From NCBI RefSeq assembly GCF_021025955.1, contig NZ_JAJNCL010000003.1, positions 372,001 to 436,000 on the forward strand: a DNA stretch of 64,000 nt, written 5' to 3'. This DNA is from Rhodococcus qingshengii. Its GTDB lineage: Bacteria > Actinomycetota > Actinomycetes > Mycobacteriales > Mycobacteriaceae. Position numbers and translations under genes: made by a program. Positions 1 through 7,612 of the stretch are shown here, in pieces (within the stretch, counting starts at the first letter, position 1; each line of letters starts with the position of its first letter). The notes beneath the pieces were generated by a model. The model had not been told where the DNA came from and ran no database searches. It was given only the letters and a program-made list of their open reading frames with translations.

Positions 1-2
1 CA

Positions 3-2093
3 ACCACCGTCGGGTTGCCCGGTGCGCAGGCTCCGGGCGGCGGCCCGAACGTCGGCGCGAACGCGCCGACGAACTTCCCCGCTTACAACGGCACCCCCAT
101 TGTTCCCGTCCCCGGCGCGGTACAGCCCGGAGCACCAGGAACGCCAACACCGCCAGGTTTCGAGAACCCTGCAGGAGTCCCGGTTCCGACGACCACCAGC
201 GGACCTGCCCCGACCACCCCGCAACCCGCTGGATCGACCGCACCCACAGCGGTCCCCGATCGTGGTCCCGGACCTGTTCCCTCTGGAACGCCGAATACTG
301 TTCCCGGACAGTCGGAATCGAATCCCACGGTCACCCCCTCGGGGCTCGACAAAGGCGACGGCCGTGACCGGTACCTCGAACTCATGTTGGTCGGTGCCGC
401 CGCATTCACAGCCGGCGGGATCGGCGTCCGCGGGCGTCGTTCACCGTTCGGCCCACGCATACCGTTGGGTGGGCGTACGCCGGAATCGATACTCTCCCAG
501 ACAGTCGGTACCCTCGCCTCGCCGCTCGTGGCGTATGCGAAGGGTGGCCAGTCGAAGTGCACGGCCACCGAACCGGGCGGGGGACGTCGTACGTTCTTCC
601 TCATCCACGACGCGACGTCCTCACACGAAGCGGAAATCCCCGTCGACGTCCCGCCCGGCGGACGCATGACCGTTAATCCGGACGGCTCAGTCACCGTCTT
701 CGACGCGGACGGAAACCCGGTCTCGGTCGTGGCAGCTCCGTGGGCGTACGACGCCGACGGCAATCCTGTTCCGACCGACTACGAAGTTCGCGACGGCCGT
801 CTCATTCAGAAGGTGTATGCCGACGAAGCGACCGCGTACCCGATTTTGGCCGATCCGCCGGAGAAGAAGGCGAAGGCACCCACCTCGGTGGCTGCCAAGC
901 AAGTCCAGAAAAGTACGAACACCGCCGCACCCAAGCCGAATTCGATGACTTCGCGCACGAGTCCGCAAAAGCCGCAGAACGGTGGAAACTCGAATTCGGG
1001 CAACACTTCCGGAGCCGCGAACAGCGGCACCACCGGGGGTAAGTACGCCGGGACCACCACCCAAGGCTCCGCTCCGGTCACGAAACCGGCATCTCCCAAT
1101 CAGTCGCCGCGCACCACCACCAAACCCGGACCGAAGCCTGCGCCGACCCCTCGGGAACAGGCAACCAACCAACTCGCTCAAGCACACGGCGAAGTCCCTC
1201 CGGTTGCGCCATCGAAACCCGCGCAACCAAATCAGTCGCCACGCACAACAACCAGTCCGGGCCCCAAACCCACTGTCAGTCCACGTCAACAAGCTGCGAA
1301 TCGGCTTGCCGAAGCGCACGGGGACGTGCCTGCCGGGTTCACCGGCAATGTTCCGATCCCGCCTGATCCGAATGCACCCGACGACCGATCGTTCCCGCAA
1401 AAAGTCTGGGACACTGCGTGGAGCGTCGGGGAAAGTGCCGTCGACACAACAGTCGACAGCGTGAGCACGCTCGGCGATGCGTGGCGAAATTTCCTTGTGG
1501 TCCCCGTGCACGATGCCGCCGTCGATCCGTTCGGGTTCAATCGTGGCCAACGAGCACAACCTTCACCCGAGCATTCCCCGGCTGAGATCGCTGCCGCAGC
1601 CGCAAATATCGTCTCCCTCATTCCTGTCCTGGGCACAGGAGGCAGAGTCGGCGGCGCTGCCGTGCAAGAAGCGGTGGAGGCTGTTCTGCGACGCGGCGGT
1701 TCCGCTGCAGACGCCGAAGCCGCAGGTCGCAGGGTAGCCGCCACCGTCGGTGAGGCCGGGAATAGAGCCCCTAGCGGGCCGACTATTCCCGTCGGAGACA
1801 GACCGGCCTCGACGCCTGTGGGTGGGCGCGGAGATCGCGAAATAAGTGTAAAGCCCGGCACCAACCGACCTGGAATAGTCAACGGTCGTGAATATACGGG
1901 GCATGCGTTCGACCGAATGCAAGAGCGCGGCATACTCCCATCCCTGGTTGAACAGGCCATTCGTGAAGGTGTGGCGACCCCGAGCAGAGGAAACACGACC
2001 GTGATCTATGATTCGATAAACAACCTATCAGTTATCATCAATGAAACGGGCAGAGTTGTGACCACCTCATTTGGCAATTTATCGGGAAAGTGA
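3..2093 (+). CDS. Polymorphic toxin, 5' end outside window
   Basis: The frame is open from the first bases, so the true start lies upstream. About 690 codons are present. The N-terminal 120 residues are Pro/Gly/Thr-rich. A short hydrophobic stretch lies near residues 124-142. A DGSVTVFDADGNPV-type domain ending in a YPILADP motif covers about 218-280; I recall this motif from actinobacterial secreted toxins. Two 34-residue repeats follow, then a VSLIPVLGTGG pretoxin-like segment near 535-550. The last 69 residues (about 624-692) contain a GHAFDRMQERGI motif, as in DUF4258/RelE-like BECR-fold RNase tips. Base composition becomes AT-richer from about position 1840, which fits a replaceable toxin tip. 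The stop overlaps the next gene by 4 bases (GTGA), as in toxin-immunity pairs. The toxin role is inferred from architecture, and the fold assignment rests on the motif only. Confidence 0.75.
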   Translation, partial: TTVGLPGAQAPGGGPNVGANAPTNFPAYNGTPIVPVPGAVQPGAPGTPTPPGFENPAGVPVPTTTSGPAPTTPQPAGSTAPTAVPDRGPGPVPSGTPNTVPGQSESNPTVTPSGLDKGDGRDRYLELMLVGAAAFTAGGIGVRGRRSPFGPRIPLGGRTPESILSQTVGTLASPLVAYAKGGQSKCTATEPGGGRRTFFLIHDATSSHEAEIPVDVPPGGRMTVNPDGSVTVFDADGNPVSVVAAPWAYDADGNPVPTDYEVRDGRLIQKVYADEATAYPILADPPEKKAKAPTSVAAKQVQKSTNTAAPKPNSMTSRTSPQKPQNGGNSNSGNTSGAANSGTTGGKYAGTTTQGSAPVTKPASPNQSPRTTTKPGPKPAPTPREQATNQLAQAHGEVPPVAPSKPAQPNQSPRTTTSPGPKPTVSPRQQAANRLAEAHGDVPAGFTGNVPIPPDPNAPDDRSFPQKVWDTAWSVGESAVDTTVDSVSTLGDAWRNFLVVPVHDAAVDPFGFNRGQRAQPSPEHSPAEIAAAAANIVSLIPVLGTGGRVGGAAVQEAVEAVLRRGGSAADAEAAGRRVAATVGEAGNRAPSGPTIPVGDRPASTPVGGRGDREISVKPGTNRPGIVNGREYTGHAFDRMQERGILPSLVEQAIREGVATPSRGNTTVIYDSINNLSVIINETGRVVTTSFGNLSGK
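1098..1331 (+). repeat. Two 102-bp imperfect in-frame repeats
   Basis: Positions 1098-1199 and 1230-1331 encode two 34-residue copies with the pattern NQSPRTTTxPGPKPxxxPRxQ followed by AxNxLAxAHGxVP. The period is 132 bp. The copies lie in the disordered linker of the toxin gene, between the YPILADP domain and the pretoxin region, and may act as a spacer. Confidence 0.8.
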
Positions 2094-2371
2094 AAAACAT
2101 GACGGATCAATCAATTTACCGCCTGGAAGCTGAGCAGGTTAATCGCGATTATTGTGACGGAAAAATATCCTTGCATGCGCTAGTTGAAATATTCGAGAGG
2201 TACGTCAGAGAACGCGAATCGGAGCGTGCATCAGATTCCGAAACCCTGAGGGGAGCCTGGGGCCAGATTGAAATAATGAATGCAATCAACCAAGACGACC
2301 CTTCGAATTCGAGCAAAAATGAGTCAGAGGTGCGAGAAGTTATTCAAGAATTTTTGGACTTGCTTCCGTAA
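2090..2371 (+). CDS. Probable immunity protein for the upstream toxin
   Basis: A 93-residue acidic, helical protein with no signal peptide or membrane segment. The GTG start overlaps the toxin stop as GTGA; an ATG at 2099 is the alternative. Its base composition is AT-rich like the toxin tip and unlike the bulk of the toxin gene, so tip and immunity gene probably arrived together. I do not recognise the family. The assignment rests on position, size, acidity and translational coupling. It would act in the cytoplasm by binding the C-terminal RNase-like domain. Confidence 0.6.
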   Translation: MKNMTDQSIYRLEAEQVNRDYCDGKISLHALVEIFERYVRERESERASDSETLRGAWGQIEIMNAINQDDPSNSSKNESEVREVIQEFLDLLP

Positions 2372-2396
2372 TCTTTCTTCTTCGGTCCAGAGGCGA

Positions 2397-2589
2397 CTAA
2401 TCAAGGGCGGCTTTGACCCACTTGCTGACCGGTGTCATTGACATGACACCGGTCAGCAGTTTGCGGATTATGATGTCTTTATAGTTCTCTCTATTGAGCT
2501 GACGAAGCGCGGCCAAGCGAGCGGCAACACTCAACAGTTTAAGTGTGCCGATCAGACCACTTATCGAGCACTCGCCCAGCCTGGACCCT
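2397..2589 (-). pseudogene. Broken reverse-strand frame, unknown family
   Basis: Reading leftward there is an open frame of about 63 codons ending in TAG at 2397-2399. It includes the peptide LAALRQLNRENYKDIII and ends TPVSKWVKAALD. A TAA lies just upstream in frame, and no ATG or good GTG start is present, so only a 3' fragment seems to survive. The perfect hairpin at 2423-2458 lies inside this frame (peptide LLTGVMSMTPVSK), so part of the apparent coding signal could be coincidence. Family not recognised. Confidence 0.35.
2423..2458. terminator. Perfect 15-bp hairpin, possible terminator
   Basis: The arms are 2423-2437 and 2444-2458, perfectly complementary, with the 6-base loop TTGACA; the arm core is GCTGACCGGTGTCA. 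It lies 52 bases after the immunity gene stop and could end toxin-immunity transcription, although no long T-run follows. The alternative is a chance palindrome inside a decayed reverse-strand gene, or a scar of a mobile element. Confidence 0.45.
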
Positions 2590-2626
2590 TAAGATTGACC
2601 CCACACACTTGTCTTCGTCGCAGGAT

Positions 2627-2906
2627 TCACCAGTACATTGCGACAACTTCAATTTCCACTAAATTGCCATCCGACTGGTTTGTCTCCGATGAAGTATGAA
2701 CTGCAGGTATATCGCCTAGTTGGGTGATACCTGCGTGCGTACGAGCCTGTTCCCTGAATGCAGCTAGACCGTCCGGCGTGGCAGTGATGCCGTATTCGCC
2801 AAGCCGATCCGTGATAATATGAAAGGCTTGCAGTTGCAACTCTGTCGATGTCCACGCATAACGATTCGATTCGACTATTTGATTAATTACGCGCCACGGT
2901 GAACAC
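2627..2906 (-). pseudogene. Second reverse-strand gene fragment, unknown
   Basis: Reading leftward, about 92 codons are open from just below a TAG (about 2907) to TGA at 2627. The peptide includes WRVINQIVESNRYAW and LGEYGITATPDGLAAFREQ, which looks like real protein. The only start inside is a TTG at 2839, giving 70 residues, so the gene is probably headless or decayed. Its upstream end runs into the point where CD-NTase similarity begins on the other strand, which suggests a junction near 2890-2910. Family not recognised. Confidence 0.35.
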
Positions 2907-3842
2907 TATATTACAAACCGAGACGATAACATATTCGAAGTAACCAATCCTGAAGGGTTTAACCAGTGGCTTGAAGACCAAAATGAAATAACAAGCGGAC
3001 GTCTCGTAAAGACAATACGCCTCATGAAGTACCTTCGCGATTATAAGAATACCTTCTCGGCGAAGTCAGTGATTCTCACTATCTTACTCGGCAACAGGGT
3101 AAATTCAGCCGCACTTCTTCAGGACCCTGACAGCTATAAGGACACTCCGACCGCCTTAAAGACGATAGTCGGCGAGCTGAATTCGTATCTTCAAGACAAC
3201 GAGATCATGCCACCAATCGAGGACCCCGCCTGCCCAGGAGAGACATATAATCACCGATGGGAACAAGACCAATATGCAAACTTTCGAAAGCAGATCCAGC
3301 GCTACAACGACAAGATTAACGAAGCGTATGACCCGAATTTGAGTCGCGACGATAGCCTCGAAAAATGGCGCGATATTTTCGGTGATGATTTTGGAACCTA
3401 CGGGGAAAATGCAGCCAAGGCAACAAATGCATCGCTCGGCGACGCACGAAACACTGAGCAGTTCATTGATACCCACTTAGGCATCCAGGTAGAATTGGAT
3501 GCATCATACAAAGTAACCTTAAGTGCACGCCCAATCAACAAGACAGGTTTTGCGAACTATGAGCTGAGAAGGCGCGGCAATAGAATCATACCCGGAAGAA
3601 CCATCTTGTTTAAGATAGAATCTTTCAACATTCCCGAACCGTTTGATGTCTATCGGAAGGTGCGTAATACGGGACGCGAAGCTATCGCGAATGACTGTAT
3701 CCGAGGACAGATCAACAAGGACGACGGCAGTCGTAGCACTTCCGAACCAACGAAATACAGGGGAAAACACTTCGTTGAGCTCTTTGTCGTTAAAAACGAC
3801 AAGTGCGTAGCAAAGGCACATCAGACGGTGATCATCACTTAA
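2883..3842 (+). pseudogene. CD-NTase (CBASS cyclase) lacking its catalytic half
   Basis: The frame is open from 2883; the first ATG is at 3024 (272 residues). Similarity to DncV/SMODS-type CD-NTases begins before that ATG, with NPEGFNQWLEDQN and IRLMKYLRDYKNTFSAKS. The C-terminal 120 residues look like the AGS-C sensor domain (PFDVYRKVRNTGREA, then DCIRGQI and YRGKHFVELFVVKN). The N-terminal nucleotidyltransferase core, with its GS and DxD metal-binding motifs, is absent: the frame meets a TGA at 2880 in DNA unrelated to it. Full CD-NTases of this type are about 350 to 400 residues. It therefore cannot make a cyclic nucleotide by itself, and I call it a decayed CBASS locus. A protein starting at 3024 could still be made. 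No effector gene is recognisable nearby. Confidence 0.75.
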
Positions 3843-3892
3843 CCCGCAGCGCCTATAAGCGAAAGTAAAGCTCATGTAATTACTATAGATAC

Positions 3893-4309
3893 ATGGCTCG
3901 TCTTTCTCCCAAACTCTTCATCACCCAACATCACCAGCTGAAAGAACTCTGGAGTAGTCATCAAGATAGCTATAGATGGATGAGTCCCGCCGACCAGCAA
4001 CTCATCCACGACTTCTACCGGCCATCAGAAAACCTGAGCGACGATGAGCTAAAACAGCATCGCCGCCACATCACCGTGACGAACAAGTCGCTCGCCAACA
4101 GGGCCGGCAAAGCCTACGCCCGCTTCATACGAGGAGAAACATACGACGCACTATCGACGATTACATCCAGTGGACGAATTGTCACCATCCGGCCTGTTCT
4201 ACGCCCACAACCGGATGCGCAACTACTGGCGAAGGCACTGATTCAACTGGCAATGGAGGAAGCAAAAGCCGAGATCGACCAGCGCAGCACCGATGACAAA
4301 GCTGCGTAG
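3893..4309 (+). CDS. Hypothetical protein beside the CD-NTase remnant
   Basis: 138 residues, charged, rich in Gln, His and Arg, predicted soluble and helical (MARLSPKLFITQHHQLKELW at the start, a Glu/Lys-rich tail). No family recognised. There is no Shine-Dalgarno; a TACTAT element about 10 bases before the ATG could be a -10 box, so the message may be leaderless. It lies 50 bases downstream of the CD-NTase frame, and its stop is 12 bases from the convergent HTH gene. It could be cargo of the former defence island; no function is claimed. Confidence 0.6.
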   Translation: MARLSPKLFITQHHQLKELWSSHQDSYRWMSPADQQLIHDFYRPSENLSDDELKQHRRHITVTNKSLANRAGKAYARFIRGETYDALSTITSSGRIVTIRPVLRPQPDAQLLAKALIQLAMEEAKAEIDQRSTDDKAA

Positions 4310-4321
4310 CGCCCTCAAGAG

Positions 4322-4804
4322 CTACTCATCTCTCGCCGCCCACCGATTGAACTTCGGCGGACGAAGCTGGACACCCGATTTCTTGAGCGCCTTACCGACA
4401 CTGCTCGCTGCCAGGTTGTACTTCCGCCCGAGCTCAACTGTGGATTTCCCTCGTTCGTAGTGCCAGGTCAGCTCCGCCAGCAGCTTCGCATCGATCGTCG
4501 CTCGCGGATGCAGCGGCACGCCGTGCTTAACCAGCAACCTGGTCACCGTTTGACGGTGAATGCCAAACAGCTTGGCAACCTCGAACGCCGTCTTGCCCGA
4601 ACGATAGACATCGATCATTGCGGCCAACTTAGCCTCACTCAGTCGACGCTGCGGTTGATACTCCGACGCCGACACCGCTACCTGCAACTTTTCCATCGAC
4701 GGCGGTTCGATTCGTTCGCCCAACTCCCGGACTAGCGCCGCAAACGGGGTGTTTTTGTTCGAAACGGATTCACGTAGGAGCACCAGGTGGGACTCTCCCC
4801 ACAT
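4322..4804 (-). CDS. Double helix-turn-helix protein, recombinase-like
   Basis: 160 residues from the ATG at 4804. An ATG at 4696 would give 124, and the frame stays open upstream to 5029 inside the divergent formylglycine-enzyme gene. Two similar helix-turn-helix units are visible: LSEAKLAAMIDVYRSGKTA with EVAKLFGIHRQTVTRLL, and IDAKLLAELTWHYERGKSTV with ELGRKYNLAASSVGKAL. This Hin/resolvase-like tandem is common at the ends of serine recombinases and in small proteins beside them. No catalytic recombinase domain is present, so it is either a DNA-binding accessory protein or the tail of a lost recombinase. Its place at the edge of the accessory island supports a mobile origin. The start is uncertain because no clear ribosome-binding site is visible. 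Confidence 0.6.
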   Translation of the reverse strand: MWGESHLVLLRESVSNKNTPFAALVRELGERIEPPSMEKLQVAVSASEYQPQRRLSEAKLAAMIDVYRSGKTAFEVAKLFGIHRQTVTRLLVKHGVPLHPRATIDAKLLAELTWHYERGKSTVELGRKYNLAASSVGKALKKSGVQLRPPKFNRWAARDE

Positions 4805-4834
4805 CGGCGCGATTAACGTGCCATTCTTGAATTC

Positions 4835-5797
4835 ATGACGACGCCTCACTCCACGGCTACTCCCCCGAAGAACATGTCTTTGATCCCGGGTGGGACGTAC
4901 TGGATGGGCTCCGAAGACTTCTATCCGGAAGAACGCCCAGTTCATCAGGTCACAGTCGACGAATTCTGGATGGACACGACGGCGGTGACGGTCGCCGAGT
5001 TCCGTCGCTTCGTGAAGGCAACCGGCCACGTCACCACTGCGGAAATCGCTCCGGATGCCGCCGACTATCCCGACGCCGATCCAGCCCTCCTCGTTCCGGG
5101 ATCGTTGGTCTTCACTTCACCACCCGGTCCGGTCTCCCTCGACGACTACACCCAGTGGTGGTCGTTCACTCCCGGCGCCGACTGGCGCCATCCCGAGGGA
5201 GCCGACAGCAACATCGGGGGACGTGAACGGCACCCGGTCACCCACGTGTCGTATTTCGACGCCCAGGCCTACGCCGCGTGGGCCGGCAAGGAACTCCCGA
5301 CGGAGGCCGAGTGGGAGTTCGCCGCCCGCGGCGGACTCGATCGCCAGGCCTACGTGTGGGGCGATCACGACGCTCCGGGCGGGCGGCCTGGTGGCAATGT
5401 GTGGCAGGGACAGTTCCCCTGGGAGAACCTGCTCGAGGACGGGTACGAGCGCACCGCGCCAGTCGGAAAGTTCCGGCCCAACGGCTACGGACTGCTCGAC
5501 ATGGCCGGGAACGTGTGGGACTGGACGGCCGATCACTACACGTCCGATCACGCCCACAGTTCGAAGAACGTCGCCCCTGCCTCTTCGTGCTGCATTCCGC
5601 GCAATCCACGCGCGGAATTCGCCACGGAAGCCTTGGCGGGCGAACCTTACGCGCGACGGGTGATCAAGGGCGGCTCACATCTGTGTGCACCGAACTATTG
5701 CTTGCGCTACCGCCCTGCCGCGCGGCAGGGCGAATCCGAGGAGTCCTCGACCTGCCACGTCGGCTTCCGGTGCATCATCCGCATTCCGCAGACGTAA
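4835..5797 (+). CDS. Formylglycine-generating enzyme (sulfatase activator)
   Basis: 320 residues, SUMF1/FGE family. It oxidises the active-site cysteine of Cys-type sulfatases to formylglycine in the cytoplasm. Family landmarks are IPGGTYWMGSE near the start, HPVTHVSYFDAQAYAAWAGK, LPTEAEWEFAARGG, DMAGNVWDW and a C-terminal GGSHLCAPNYCLRYR. Cys284 and Cys289 match the copper-binding catalytic pair of aerobic FGEs, and the VGFR motif follows. Its likely client is the arylsulfatase at 7613-9949, which carries a CSPTR site. It converges with the dioxygenase gene with one base between the stop codons. Confidence 0.93.
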   Translation: MTTPHSTATPPKNMSLIPGGTYWMGSEDFYPEERPVHQVTVDEFWMDTTAVTVAEFRRFVKATGHVTTAEIAPDAADYPDADPALLVPGSLVFTSPPGPVSLDDYTQWWSFTPGADWRHPEGADSNIGGRERHPVTHVSYFDAQAYAAWAGKELPTEAEWEFAARGGLDRQAYVWGDHDAPGGRPGGNVWQGQFPWENLLEDGYERTAPVGKFRPNGYGLLDMAGNVWDWTADHYTSDHAHSSKNVAPASSCCIPRNPRAEFATEALAGEPYARRVIKGGSHLCAPNYCLRYRPAARQGESEESSTCHVGFRCIIRIPQT

Positions 5798-5798
5798 A

Positions 5799-6716
5799 TC
5801 AGAAGGGCACGTCTCCGAGGATTGCTACCCGCTCCATCACGCGGCGATGAGGGAAATAGTCGCTCGCAGCGTAGTGCTGGGTAGCCCGGTTGTCCCAGAA
5901 GGCAATGGAATTCGGCGCCCATTTGAAGCGGCACTGAAAGTCCGGGACCTTGACCTGTGCGAACAACAGGTTGAGCAGATCGTTACCTTCGGCAGGATCC
6001 ATATCCGGAATGTGGGTGGTGAAGAGGCTGTTGACGAACAGCGTCTTACGCCCGGTTTCCGGATGCTTACGGACCATCGGATGCAGAACCGGTGGGTACT
6101 GCTCCTTCATCTGCTCCAACTTCTCCGGACTCATGCCGCGTCCGAAGGACGGCACAAAATCGTGGATGGCGTCCTTGCCGTCGATCAATTCCTTGATCTC
6201 GTCCGGGAGGCAGTCGAAAGCATTTCCCATATCCGCCCACAAGGTGTCACCGCCGGCCGGCGGCACGTCGATCGCCCGAAGGACCGAACCGAGCGGCGGT
6301 GTCTTTGTCCAGGTGACGTCGACGTGCCAGATGTTCTCGGTGCCTGGACTGTCCTCTCCGCGTTCGAATCTGACGACGGCCGGGACCTCTCCCTGCGGGA
6401 GAAGTGGATGAATCTCGAGTTCACCCCAATGGGCGGCGAAGTCACGATGATTCAGACTCGAAATCGGCTGGTCGCGGAAGAAGACCACTTTCCATTCGAG
6501 TAGGGCCCGACGTAGATCCTCGATCTGATCCTCCGACGGATCGCGTAAGTCGATATCGCTGATCTCGGCACCGATGAACGGTGTGACGGGTGTCAGAGTG
6601 AACCGCTCGTACGGGTTCGATTCAACGCCTTCCGGATTTCGCCGCATTCCGCGTGGTCCGAATTCGATTGTGTGATTACCGATTCGAACTGTGCGCGATG
6701 ATTTAAGGGTAGCCAT
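5799..6716 (-). CDS. TauD/AtsK-type alpha-ketoglutarate dioxygenase
   Basis: 305 residues from the ATG at 6716, which has GGAG 8 bases upstream; the frame extends to 6752, but that start has no RBS. The Fe(II) ligands are His131 and Asp133 in WHVDVTW and His281 near ATQHYAASDY. Arg296 is the likely 2-oxoglutarate anchor. Family members release sulfite from taurine, or sulfate from alkyl sulfates as AtsK does. With an arylsulfatase and its activase alongside, alkyl-sulfate or sulfonate cleavage for sulfur supply is the likely job, though the exact substrate cannot be read. The start lies inside the end of the TetR gene (14-bp overlap), so the two are co-transcribed and coupled. Confidence 0.88.
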   Translation of the reverse strand: MATLKSSRTVRIGNHTIEFGPRGMRRNPEGVESNPYERFTLTPVTPFIGAEISDIDLRDPSEDQIEDLRRALLEWKVVFFRDQPISSLNHRDFAAHWGELEIHPLLPQGEVPAVVRFERGEDSPGTENIWHVDVTWTKTPPLGSVLRAIDVPPAGGDTLWADMGNAFDCLPDEIKELIDGKDAIHDFVPSFGRGMSPEKLEQMKEQYPPVLHPMVRKHPETGRKTLFVNSLFTTHIPDMDPAEGNDLLNLLFAQVKVPDFQCRFKWAPNSIAFWDNRATQHYAASDYFPHRRVMERVAILGDVPF

Positions 6717-7407
6717 CAAATGACTCCGTCCTGTCGTGTCCTGAAGGGTCACACGTCAGTCGACGCGTGCACCCGCTTTGCTCGTGTGTGCTTTGGGGTG
6801 CAGTCAGGGCTCCCACCGCGAGATCAACCAGATGGTCCACCGTCGTATCGAAATCTGTCTGCAAAACCAGGTTTTCGTCTTCGCGGCGCTGCTCGAAGAT
6901 GGCCAGAGCGGAGACGCTCATGTTGAACGTCAGATCGATCCGTTCGACCGCGACGCGGCGAGGTAGATGCGGCAACGCCCGCGTCAACCTGATGACAACT
7001 TCGTTGATCCCCTCGCTGACCTCGCGGAACTCAGCACTCTGCGTATCCACCGACGGTGAGATTCGGGCAATGAACCTCGCATAGTTGGAACCGTCGACCG
7101 TCGCCAGAAAATCTGCCAGCGGGTACAGAAAGGCTTCGACCAATGCGCGGACCAAGTCGGTCCGCCCACTGGCGTCGATGTCGTCGAGATACGTCAGTCG
7201 CGCTGCGTTGATCTGATCCATCCGATGCCGGAATACGGCCAGCACCAGACCGTCTCGGCCACCGAAGTGATACTGAACCGCAGAGTTGTTGCGCTGTCCC
7301 GCCGCAGTCGCCACATCCCGCATGGACACTTCGTGAATACCGTGTTCGGCGAACATCCGCTCGGCGACGGCGATCATGGCGTTCTTGGCGTCCAGCGAGG
7401 CGGGCAT
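6703..7407 (-). CDS. TetR-family regulator of the sulfatase module
   Basis: 234 residues. The N-terminal TetR helix-turn-helix is at about 25-55 (VSMRDVATAAGQRNNSAVQY then HFGGRDGLV). The C-terminal ligand domain is unassigned. It is transcribed away from the arylsulfatase gene and overlaps the downstream dioxygenase gene. Two similar 19-bp sites, AAG-N7-CTTAAT, at 7418-7436 (next to its own start) and 7560-7578 (next to the sulfatase start), are the probable operators, giving autoregulation and control of the sulfatase. The last 30 residues are low-complexity and polar. Confidence 0.88.
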   Translation of the reverse strand: MPASLDAKNAMIAVAERMFAEHGIHEVSMRDVATAAGQRNNSAVQYHFGGRDGLVLAVFRHRMDQINAARLTYLDDIDASGRTDLVRALVEAFLYPLADFLATVDGSNYARFIARISPSVDTQSAEFREVSEGINEVVIRLTRALPHLPRRVAVERIDLTFNMSVSALAIFEQRREDENLVLQTDFDTTVDHLVDLAVGALTAPQSTHEQSGCTRRLTCDPSGHDRTESFDGYP

Positions 7408-7417
7408 GCACCGACCA

Positions 7418-7436
7418 TATAAGTCGCTGTCTTAAT
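7418..7436. promoter_or_regulatory. Putative TetR operator, regulator side
   Basis: The site TATAAGTCGCTGTCTTAAT has AAG-N7-CTTAAT architecture. It lies 11 bases before the TetR start and shares its half-sites with the site at 7560-7578. It probably covers the TetR promoter. Confidence 0.5.
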
Positions 7437-7450
7437 TCTGCAAGACCCAA

Positions 7451-7499
7451 CCCCTGTGAGTTGTTAAGGAGTGCAGGGACTCTTTAACCACTCACGGGG
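7451..7499. promoter_or_regulatory. Long imperfect dyad in divergent gap
   Basis: A left arm of 21 bases (7451-7471, CCCCTGTGAG then TTGTTAAGGAG) pairs with a right arm of 20 bases (7480-7499) with about two mismatches and one bulge, around the 8-base loop TGCAGGGA. It is centred between the TetR and sulfatase genes. It could be a second regulator's operator or an RNA hairpin in one of the leaders. Confidence 0.4.
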
Positions 7500-7559
7500 G
7501 TTATTGTCCCAGTCAGCGAGACCTACGGCGTCAACTGAATCCGGACCGATACGCTCCAA

Positions 7560-7578
7560 ATTAAGACGACTGCTTAAT
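7560..7578. promoter_or_regulatory. Putative TetR operator, sulfatase side
   Basis: The site ATTAAGACGACTGCTTAAT has perfect 6-bp arms with a 7-base spacer. It lies 34 bases before the sulfatase start and matches the AAG-N7-CTTAAT form of the site at 7418-7436. It is the likely point of TetR repression of the sulfatase. Confidence 0.55.
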
Positions 7579-7612
7579 CGAACCGATTTTGCACACGCCA
7601 AGGAGCCTGCTG

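Larger units (their letters stand above)
2372..2882. other. 511-bp stretch without an intact gene
   Basis: This AT-richer segment holds a 36-bp perfect hairpin (2423-2458) and two reverse-strand reading frames that look like the 3' ends of broken genes (2397-2589 and 2627-2906). No complete CDS, tRNA or recognisable insertion-sequence end is visible. It separates the toxin/immunity pair from the truncated CD-NTase and probably contains at least one deletion junction. Confidence 0.6.

Noticed and set aside
2423..2458. Possible CRISPR repeat
   Set aside because: A single palindrome; no regularly spaced copies are present here or elsewhere in the window.
1..4834. Complete insertion sequence in the island
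   Set aside because: No transposase gene or paired terminal repeats seen. Only a double-HTH protein hints at a recombinase.
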